Shown here: piece by piece, positions 21,182 to 28,134 of the stretch | Layout: each line of letters starts with the position of its first letter | Numbering within the stretch: position 1 is the stretch's first letter | From: Cylindrodendrum hubeiense | Taxonomy: Eukaryota; Ascomycota; Sordariomycetes; Hypocreales; Nectriaceae | Assembly: GCA_014621425.1 (NCBI GenBank) | Contig: JAANBB010000482.1 | Location: forward strand, 1-28,134 | DNA length: 28,134 nucleotides | Reading direction: 5' to 3' | Translations under genes and position numbers: made by a program | Notes under the pieces: model-generated | The model's database searches: none | Seen by the model: only the letters and a program-made list of their open reading frames with translations | Told to the model about the DNA's origin: nothing

Positions 21182-22144
21182 CTACTCTAGTTCGTCCCTC
21201 CAAGGAATGGAGACCTGGGCACCCTTCCGCGAGACAGTGATGGCGGCAGCCTTGTTGGCTGCGGCGACGGCCGCCTCGATGTCAAAAGCACCATCCTTGG
21301 CAGCCACGGCGGCAAGGGCATATGAGCCAACGAAGGTGTCGCCAGCGGCAGTGGTATCGACCACAGAGGTCTTAGTGGCGGGCAGTAGCACACTCTTGCC
21401 GGCCTTATTGGCAAAGTACACGCCGCGACCACCTAGGGTGATGATGACGTTCCCGACACCGCGCTCAAGAAAGACACCACCCACTCGGACGAGGCCCGCG
21501 AGATCATCCAGATCGGACTCGGAGCAGCCCGCAAGAATCGAGGCTTCCGTCTCGTTAACGACAAGGTGGGCAAGCCCATCATATGCGTCCGGGGGAAGCT
21601 CCTGGGCGGGGGCCGGATTCAAAAGAACGGGAACACCGGCCGTCTTAGCGGCCTTGAGTGCCTGCATAACCGTGTCAAAAGGGATCTCGAGCTGCATGAT
21701 GAGTAGGTCAGGTTTGGGACCGGGCAGGGTCTCAAAGTCCTGGGGGTGGAGAGAGTGGTTTGCTTCGGGCGAGAGGATGATGCGGTTTTGGCCGGACGGC
21801 TCGTCAACAACGATGATGGCGATGCCTGTCTTGTGGTCTTTGCGAACAACAACGGCATCCCCAGAGACACCATAGGATCGAAGGCTATCGACAAGCAGAG
21901 TTCCATAAGGATCCGCACCGATAGCGCCGATCATGGCGACAGTGGCTGAAGGGTGTGACAAGTCAGAGGCGCGAGAGAGCTTGCCGCAGGCGACAGCCTG
22001 GTTGGCGCCCTTGCCGCCAGGGGAGGTGGTGAAATAGCTCGAGGTCATGGTCTCGCCGGGAAGGGGGTGGTGGGGGACGTAGGAGACGAGGTCCATATTG
22101 AGGGACCCCAGGATGGTGATTCGTGGGGGAGCCGAAGATGCCAT
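21182..22144 (-). CDS. RBK1: Ribokinase (PfkB carbohydrate kinase family)
   Basis: A single exon of 320 aa, close to the usual ribokinase length (about 300-330). It phosphorylates D-ribose to ribose-5-phosphate with ATP in the cytosol, feeding the pentose-phosphate pathway and nucleotide synthesis. Visible motifs are the ribose-binding N-terminus GSLNMD (residues 13-18), SPGGKGANQA (41-50), the NPAPAQELP strand, VNETEAS, the ATP-site strand VIITLGGRGV, and PfkB signature 2 DTTAAGDTF (263-271), whose Asp269 is the catalytic base. The C-terminal GAQVSIP is typical of ribokinases. I chose the ATG at 22144 because it lies in a CCGCCATGG context and begins directly before the first beta strand; the open frame extends 16 codons upstream but without another ATG. 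It converges on the interrupted gene to its left with a 63-bp gap. Confidence 0.97.
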   Translation of the reverse strand: MASSAPPRITILGSLNMDLVSYVPHHPLPGETMTSSYFTTSPGGKGANQAVACGKLSRASDLSHPSATVAMIGAIGADPYGTLLVDSLRSYGVSGDAVVVRKDHKTGIAIIVVDEPSGQNRIILSPEANHSLHPQDFETLPGPKPDLLIMQLEIPFDTVMQALKAAKTAGVPVLLNPAPAQELPPDAYDGLAHLVVNETEASILAGCSESDLDDLAGLVRVGGVFLERGVGNVIITLGGRGVYFANKAGKSVLLPATKTSVVDTTAAGDTFVGSYALAAVAAKDGAFDIEAAVAAANKAAAITVSRKGAQVSIPWRDELE

Positions 22145-22621
22145 GGCGGGCAGTGGCTGATCAATGATGGATGAGCGGGAGATTGTTCTCACGAGATGGC
22201 GTTTTGAGGCCAGACGACGATCTTATCTGACGATTCGCGAGAGAACGAGGCAGCCAAGTCGGGAAAGCGAATCCGGGATGGGACCAACGCACACGGACGG
22301 GCGGCAGAGTGAGGACACGGCGGACAGCGAGGGGCGGAAGAGCCAATGGATGTGGCGCAAAGACGAGGCGTAAGACGACGGGAGAGGACAGGAGAGGCCA
22401 GGAGAGCGTGTGAAGACCCCGTGAAGAGCTTGTGCTGAGACTTGGAATCGAACTTGAGACCTTGGATCGAGTCTGAGGCCTTGGATCGAGTCTGAGGCCG
22501 TGGTTGAGTTACCTTAAGTGCGGTGAAGGAGTGGAGTGCGTCGCCGCGTCGGGTCGGGTGGGTTTAGTGTGCGGGGGCCCTCATCGTCTCGAAGAAGGAA
22601 CCCCACAGGGTACATCGGAAA

Positions 22622-22655
22622 GTACCTACCTACCTACCTACCCAGGTAGGTAGTA
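22622..22655. repeat. (tacc)n run with 9-bp inverted repeat
   Basis: A tacctacc run is followed by its own complement: 9-bp arms ctacctacc and ggtaggtag at 22634-22653 are separated by two bases. It lies about 490 bp upstream of the ribokinase start. Confidence 0.7.
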
Positions 22656-22874
22656 AATTACTGACCTCTGCTTCCCGAGGATTAGATCGGTGACAGACGA
22701 TGACAAGACTCTAGGCGGGAAACTAGGCGATTGGACAGGTCCACTTTTCCGCACTTTTCTATCAGATATCGTCTCTAAGGATGTCAACCCCTGAAAGTCC
22801 AGCGAGAAGCACAACCGCAGGGGCAAGCAGAACACTCACTCTGTTGGTGAGGTACGCAGCGGCGACAGAGTGCT

Positions 22875-22884
22875 TACCTAGGTA
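22875..22884. promoter_or_regulatory. Palindrome TACCTAGGTA (copy 2)
   Basis: Exact second copy of the 10-bp palindrome, between the divergent ribokinase and P450 genes. Function unknown. Confidence 0.4.
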
Positions 22885-22930
22885 CGGTAGACTCACCTTG
22901 CCTAGGCCTTCCCGTACCCGTTCCGGCGAT

Positions 22931-23010
22931 GCCACGCTGCCACGCTGCCACGCTGCCACACTGCCACGCTGCCACACTGCCACGCTGCCACACTGCTGCG
23001 TTGCCACGCT
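22931..23010. repeat. Minisatellite, 8-bp unit (gccacgct), 10 copies
   Basis: Ten units in 80 bp: six exact gccacgct, three gccacact variants and one degenerate gctgcgtt. The period is not a multiple of three, so all three frames read the same 8-residue cycle; the Cys/His-rich ORF here is an artefact. Confidence 0.85.
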
Positions 23011-23265
23011 GCTAAACGGCCATGCGCTGCACGAGCGGGCGGGCATGCAATGCACCGCTTATCAAAAAATAAATAAACCATCGATCCACGAGATCCTGCC
23101 AACTCCTGCAGGTTCAGGATTACCGAGCAAGTCTTTTCTTTCTTTCTTTTTCTTGCCCCTCTTCTCGTTTCGTTTCTTTTCGTGCGCCACTTCGCTTGCG
23201 TTCCTGACCACCCTTGGTCGCCGTGCGGAGCCGTCTTCCACCCCCCCAACTGATTGATGTTCGCC

Positions 23266-23274
23266 TACGGAGTA
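23266..23274. promoter_or_regulatory. TACGGAGTA motif
   Basis: The 9-mer TACGGAGTA matches, on the opposite strand, the TACTCCGTA copies at 945-953 and 3576-3584, and recurs at 24520-24528. It occurs only in intergenic DNA in this window. Confidence 0.35.
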
Positions 23275-24175
23275 CTTTATCAATTTTAGGGCATCAGTCT
23301 GTTTCACCTCGGTTACTTTGGGGGCGCTCATGCCTTGTTTGCTACCGAGTAGCGTCGACGGCAGACCTCTCAGCTGGGAAGGAAAAAGGAAAAAGGAAAA
23401 GAGTGGCGGGGACACAAACGGGGATACAGACGGGGATACAGGATGGATGGAACTTGGCCGGGAGGTGGGGGAACAGTGGCACCTGACTGGTAAGGGTCGT
23501 GTTCTAGAAGCATTCCACTCGGTAGGCGAGCAGACAGCTCATAACGCAAAGATGAGAGAGGTGAGGGGTCGAGTGAGGGTAGTCTGTAGAACCGGGTCGC
23601 TGGGAATTGATGTTTCTCTCACGGTTACTCCATATGTTGCTCATCTCTCATTTCTCCTCTCCATATCATGGCTACCACGTGGGCAAGGGAGCGGCAGAGG
23701 GGGGCGACGACAATGACATGTTGTGGTGCCACTCGGCCCATTCATCGGTTTGTTTTCTCGCTCTCTTTGACCTCGTTCCCCCGTCTGGAGTTGTCGGTCA
23801 GCACGACAAGCCGGCCCATCCTCATTAGCTGCTACGGGAGCGATGCCGTGCCAAACACGTCTGGGAGCTTTGGGCTCTTGTCTGAACGCTTGGGTCACTG
23901 CGCAGCGCCATGGCCATCTATCACATTCCCCCCGTACTCCATTCCATATGTGCTGTACATCCAAAGTACTCCTCGATCGCACGCACTACTTACCACATCG
24001 TATGTATGTGTGGATGTACGTGGTTGGAGTCGTCCCAAACCAAAGGATCAGACCGATGTTAGTGGGCGAGCTACCAATATCCACTCACTAAAATGGCGGC
24101 CATGTCGGGACTCGGGTCGGGTAAATGAACGGCAGCCGTCCACGTCAGGTCCCGGTTTTTACAGAGGACCTTGGG

Positions 24176-24185
24176 TACCTAGGTA
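24176..24185. promoter_or_regulatory. Palindrome TACCTAGGTA (copy 3)
   Basis: Third exact copy, within the longer near-palindrome GGTACCTAGGTACCTAG that directly precedes the 10-bp minisatellite. Confidence 0.4.
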
Positions 24186-24196
24186 CCTAGATTTGG

Positions 24197-24330
24197 AGCA
24201 CAGGACGTACAGAGCGCACAGGACGTACAGAGCGCACAGGACGCACAGGAAGTCACAGGACGCACAGGACGCACAGGACGCACAGGACGCACAGGACTCA
24301 CAGGACACACAGGACACACAGGACACGCAG
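24197..24330. repeat. Minisatellite, mostly 10-bp unit (cacaggacgc)
   Basis: About 13 head-to-tail units of cacaggacgc with variants (cacaggacgtacagagcg, cacaggacac). It accounts for the Gln-Asp-Ala and Cys-Ala-Ser repeat ORFs on the two strands. Confidence 0.85.
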
Positions 24331-24557
24331 ATTCCGCATTCCGCATTGCACCCACCCCGTCCCACTCACACGCTTGCCAGCGGCGATGCAGTAGATTGCA
24401 GCAGGCTACGACTACGACTGTCACAGGGCGTCGCCCCCCATGACGACGAAGAAACGAGACGCAGGGCGAGGTGGGAAAAAGAAAATATATAGTGTCAGCC
24501 CAGCCTAACGCGGCAACTGTACGGAGTACTGTACATAGCCCTGCCTCCCTAGCGGCT

Positions 24558-24612
24558 GCTCCTTGTGTGCGTCTCCTCGTGTGCGTCTCCCTCGTGTGCG
24601 TCTCCCTCGTGG
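24558..24612. repeat. Tandem repeat, about 16-bp unit (gtgtgcgtctccctc)
   Basis: Three copies of gtgtgcgtctcc(c)tc in a row. The first is one base shorter than the next. Confidence 0.7.
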
Positions 24613-24797
24613 ATCTCGGCCGTGCAGCTCCCCGTGCGAGCCCGTTTCCCCCGCGGCGCCGACCTCTCGGTGGCCGGCAGGCCAGCCACGGTCCAGAAAT
24701 GCCCCGGGATTGGCGAAACATATTCAGATTTACCAACATGGAAAAGTTGGCCGGCGGGAATCCCCCACTTTGGACACCCTCGGCCGGCCGCCCTGGG

Positions 24798-24904
24798 ACT
24801 CCATCTCGACGACTCCAACTGGACGGCTCCATCTCGACGGCTCCATCTCGACGGCTCCATCTCGACGGCTCCATCTCGACGACTCCATCTCGACGACTCC
24901 ATCG
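24798..24904. repeat. Minisatellite, 14-bp unit (gctccatctcgacg), 7.6 copies
   Basis: Seven full units and a partial one, with a/g variation at the first base and one diverged copy (ccaactggac). The 14-bp period cycles through all three frames, producing Ser-Arg-Arg and Asp-Gly-Ser strings on the two strands. Confidence 0.85.
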
Positions 24905-25709
24905 TGCGTCTTCTAGCAATTGGGGCCCCAAACCACCCCAAAGACACCCCAAGTGGTCCCCATGTGACGCCAAGTGGTCCCAGCCGGCAGATGAGTCTGT
25001 TCGACGCAGGCTTTAGCTGACCCATCCACAAATATCGTGCCTCTCAACCTCCGCCAAGCCATCCCCCCAGAGCAGCGCCGGCAGAGCCTGAGTGACGGTC
25101 ATGACATAGCCCACCCCCTCCGCCCGGTTGTTTTTTTGTCCGTCTACCCAAGCTGGGAGACACGTATGTTGACTAGACACCTGTCGCCAGTGCTGGAGAT
25201 GTAGCTGTAAGTCTGTGATTTGTAACTCGAACCTGGCCATTGCGTGAGACAAGCCCAAAGTCGTGCGCACCAGAACCACAACTCGACCCAAGAGTCCGAG
25301 CCCTTGAGCAGTAGGCAGGTAGGGAGGTAGGGAGGTACTACCATGCCCCGAGCATGTACCTACCTTGGTGGTTCCTACCTCACGAGTCGCGTCTTATTGT
25401 ATGCAACCCTAAGGTACACCACGTAGGCAATTAGTGAACAAGGTACTAGTAAGAAGCGCGACCACTACACTAGTAAAGACGAAGGTCCAACCAAGTCCAG
25501 TCCGACGAAGTCATCCCCATCACTCAATTACTCACATATTTCGACCCAATTCACTTCAGCCGCATATCAACTCCCCCAGCTCCTTCAATTCTTCCAATTC
25601 CTTCAACTAGCTCAATATCCCCCGTATTTCAGGCTCTGAGAAGAAACCGGATCTCTCCAACTTTGCACCCTGTCCAACGCTACAACCCGGCAATTCGGAA
25701 GCCTTGCAG

Positions 25710-25721
25710 CCCCCCCCCCCC
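25710..25721. repeat. C12 homopolymer in the P450 5' leader
   Basis: Twelve consecutive C residues lie about 33 bases before the P450 start codon, probably in its untranslated leader. Length is likely prone to slippage and sequencing error. Confidence 0.7.
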
Positions 25722-25754
25722 AAGGCTCTCTAGACTCCTATCCATCTAGCCGTC

Positions 25755-28134
25755 ATGGAGCTCATCTTTTCCAAAGTCCTCGTCGAGTTGGTCATCATAT
25801 TCCTGATTGCCATGGTTGCCATGGCCCACTGGCGAACAAAACCCACGCTTCCTCTTCCTCCTGGTCCCCCGGGAGAGTTCCTCCTGGGGCATACCCGTGT
25901 GATACCCAAGGACAATACCGCAGCAACTTATGCAAGGTGGTCAAAGGAATACAGTACGCTTTTCCCCCTGTCTTGCTGGTCCGCTCTAGTATAGTTTCGA
26001 GGGTTTCTAACGCGAACCTGAATCAAAGACTCGGATATTATTCATGTCAAGTCTCTTGGCCGTTCTATTGTCGTTCTTAATAGCGCCGAGGCAGCTAGGG
26101 ATATCCTTGAGCGGAAAGGCGCCAACTTCTGTGATCGTCCTAAGTTTACCCTCTTAGAAGTGTAAGTCTCGTCCTCACGTTTCACTTTAGCCTCTACCTC
26201 TATATTACAAGCAGTTCTCACATGTGTTGTGAGCAGCATGGGTTGGGGGAAAACTCTGACCTTCCTCCCCTTTGGCGAACGATGGCAAATGCACCGGAGA
26301 TTGCTTCAGACGTCGTTCAGCAACACAAATGTGCGAAGGTGGCACACACTCCAGATGACTGAGGCCCGACGGACAGTTCGAAATATCCTGCGCCGCCCTG
26401 ACGGTTGGGAAACCTCCCTTCGTCGACTTGCCGTGGCCATTGTCCTCCAGGTGAGCTACGGGACGGAAGTCCCAGATGATGATGATCCATACATTCAGAT
26501 CGCCAACGATGCCATGTACGCCACTGGCAATGGCGGTGCCCCAGCCAACAGCATCGTCGATCTGGTACCTCCCGGTAAGAAATCCCCTTGGGTTTCACTC
26601 CGCCGTGGTGGAGTGAGGGCTCTGGTTGCAATGGAATCTGATTTTCGCAGCTCGACACCTACCGGACTGGCTTATTCGGGACTGGCCTCTTCGATTTGCG
26701 CGGCAATGGCGATGGGCCATCCAGAAACTCCATGATGTCCCATTTGACGTTGCCTGGAAGGGGCATGTGAGTAGCAATCAGCTCCGTCCTTTCTGACCCC
26801 TGACTCGCGTTTGCGCCACGAGAATGGGATGATGGTGTGACCGAAGTGCTGACGGCGGCGGACTAGGATGATTTGGAGGACAATTCCTCGCTGGCACACC
26901 AATTGCTGAACGTGTACAAGTCCAACGAGGCGCTTGGTCACAAACAAGAGTGGTCCCTGGAGGACATCAAAGGCGCGGCAGGAGCCGTCTTTATTGCGGG
27001 GGCCGACACAGTAAGTCAACCCGGCGAGAGTGCAATTGATTTTGATTACTCAACGACAGACTTCCAGACCTGGGCGACGTGTGTGATTTTCATTCTCAAC
27101 ATGGTGCTTCATCCGGAAATACAAGAAAAGGCCCGAGACCAACTCGATTCGGTCATCGGCCCCGACAGGCTGCCCGAGTTCTCGGACCGGGGCTCCTTGC
27201 CTTACATCGAACACATTGTCCAGGAAGTGTACCGGTACGTCTGCCACCCAACGTTTGAAATATTTAGCCCCGAGACCGCGAACCTGGACTAAAGGATTGT
27301 CTCTACAGCTGGTCGCCCTTGGCGCCGCTAGGTAAGCCTCCCGTTTCCGGGTCCCCCCCAACCCTGGCGCATACATGGTGGGGAGCGTGTACTGACGCGG
27401 GCGTGCAACACCAGGGATCCCTCACAAGTCACTCCGGGATGACGTATACAGGGGCATGTTTATTCCCAAAGGTAGGTCGACGTCCAGGGCATCGCCTATG
27501 AGAAATTGTGACTCACATCTGTGCCTGCAGGGTATGGAGCCTGGCATAATGCCGTTCCCAAACGACGTGGATGAGTCTGATAAGCCCTAGAACCGTGGTG
27601 TACGCCAACGCCCATGCCATGGCGCACGACGAGAGGATCTACCAGGCGCCCCACGACTTCAATCCCGATAGATATGAGCTGCTGGCAAACGGTGGGCCGG
27701 GCGAGCCATTCCCCGTTGGGAATTTTGGGTTTGGACGACGGTACGTAGTGCGCCGCCCCAGCCCCAGTCGCGAATCCCATCCATCATCCCCTGGACCGGT
27801 CTCGTGCTCACACACGCGCTCACGCACTCTTCAGCGTCTGCGTCGGTCGCTTTCTTGCCGACAACAGCGTCTGGATCATGGTGGCCACGATGCTGGCTAC
27901 CCTCGAGTTCCGCAAGAAGCGGGATGACGCCGGAAACCTGGTCGAGCCGCAAGTCTCGTTTACCAATGGCGGCACCTGGTACGTTGGCACCATCTCGACT
28001 TTGACGCTCTCACTCTCTGCCCTCACTCTCTGCCCTCACCCTCTGCCTCACTCTCGCCCTCACTCTCCGCCTCACTCTCGCTCTCGCTCTCACTCTCGCT
28101 CTCTTGAATCTCTTCGCTCTTCTCACACTTCTCG
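25755..28134 (+). CDS. Cytochrome P450 monooxygenase, at least 10 exons, 3' end beyond window
   Basis: A membrane-anchored haem monooxygenase. By eye the exons are 25755-25953, 26029-26161, 26237-26574, 26651-26766, 26867-27010, 27068-27234, 27309-27331, 27415-27475, 27591-27740 and 27835-27978, about 491 codons. Visible motifs are an N-terminal membrane helix (residues about 4-24), the proline hinge LPLPPGPPGE, the I-helix AGADTT (306-311), the K-helix ExxR as EVYR (363-366), FNPDRY (417-422) and the haem loop FGFGRRVCVG with ligand Cys446. The sequence style (MGWGKTLTFLPFGERW; AGADTTW) recalls O-methylsterigmatocystin oxidoreductase-like (CYP64-type) P450s, so an oxidation of a secondary metabolite or xenobiotic is plausible; the substrate is unknown. 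The exon 8/9 junction needs a poor donor (GTCGAC) to stay in frame. The C-terminal exon is not seen: a GTACGT donor at 27979 leads into CTC-rich DNA that runs off the edge. Confidence 0.9.
27979..28134 (+). other. Pyrimidine-rich CTC/CTG repeat, probably inside the last visible P450 intron
   Basis: After the GTACGT donor the sequence becomes tandem ctcactctcgc and ctctgccctcac units. No P450 C-terminal motif (usually a HP.PF.C-type ending) appears before the window ends, so I read this as intron; an extended low-complexity C-terminus would also be open in frame. Confidence 0.5.

Larger units (their letters stand above)
22145..25754. other. Repeat- and palindrome-rich intergenic region between ribokinase and P450
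   Basis: These 3.6 kb separate two genes that diverge, so both promoters must lie here. I find no gene. Long ORFs between 23.6 and 25.0 kb on both strands are produced by the 10-bp and 14-bp tandem repeats and carry repetitive Asp-Ala-Gln or Arg-Asp-Gly strings. Also visible are an 8-bp repeat, a pyrimidine tract at 23130-23180, and several copies of the TACCTAGGTA and TACTCCGTA-type motifs. Confidence 0.6.

Noticed and set aside
22145..22192. Longer ribokinase N-terminus
   Set aside because: The 16 extra codons begin with GTG, not ATG, and the ATG at 22144 has better context and sits at the usual family start.
22931..23010. CRISPR-like regular repeat
   Set aside because: The units are directly adjacent with no spacers and the genome is eukaryotic; it is a minisatellite.
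23668..24973. Long ORFs on both strands (274 and 264 codons)
   Set aside because: Both are held open by the 10-bp and 14-bp minisatellites and consist largely of repeat-encoded strings.
4394..28134. Secondary-metabolite cluster containing the MFS transporter and the P450
   Set aside because: They are about 19 kb apart with housekeeping genes between them, and no synthase, transferase or cluster regulator is visible.

Overview
The window looks like nuclear DNA from a filamentous ascomycete, most likely a Sordariomycete; I lean to Hypocreales, but that is inference. The evidence is short spliceosomal introns (about 51-115 nt, GT...AG, often with CTAAT, CTGAC or CTGAT near the 3' end), multi-exon genes well spaced on both strands, GC-rich intergenic DNA full of short tandem repeats, and the protein families present. 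There are no operons, Shine-Dalgarno sites, rRNA, tRNA or CRISPR.

Layout. 1-4393: no supportable gene. 4394-6382 (-): six-exon, 574-aa major facilitator transporter of the ZIFL/YCR023C type; the rebuilt exons stay in frame throughout. 6383-16201: a 9.8-kb stretch with no recognisable gene, with many micro- and minisatellites in its first 6 kb and only broken or unconvincing ORFs in its last 3 kb. 16202-16911 (+): CCDC124/Lso2-type ribosome-associated protein. 17304-18480 (+): four-exon ubiquitin-conjugating-enzyme-like protein with no catalytic cysteine, resembling AKTIP/FTS. 19068-21118 (+): a long coherent reading frame for an unrecognised, probably fungus-specific protein, interrupted by in-frame TAG codons. 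21182-22144 (-): single-exon ribokinase, convergent with the previous gene. 22145-25754: intergenic DNA with several tandem repeats and palindromes. 25755 to the right edge (+): cytochrome P450 with at least ten exons, last exon missing.

The genes do not form an obvious pathway. CCDC124, the E2-like gene and ribokinase are housekeeping functions. The MFS transporter and the P450 are of kinds often found near secondary-metabolite genes, but they lie almost 20 kb apart and no synthase is visible, so I do not call a cluster. The observations most worth following are the TAG-interrupted frame at 19.1-21.1 kb, the cysteine-less E2 fold, the non-consensus splice junction in the P450, and two recurrent palindromic intergenic motifs (TACCTAGGTA and TACTCCGTA). 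All gene models were spliced by eye; no transcript data or homology search was available.
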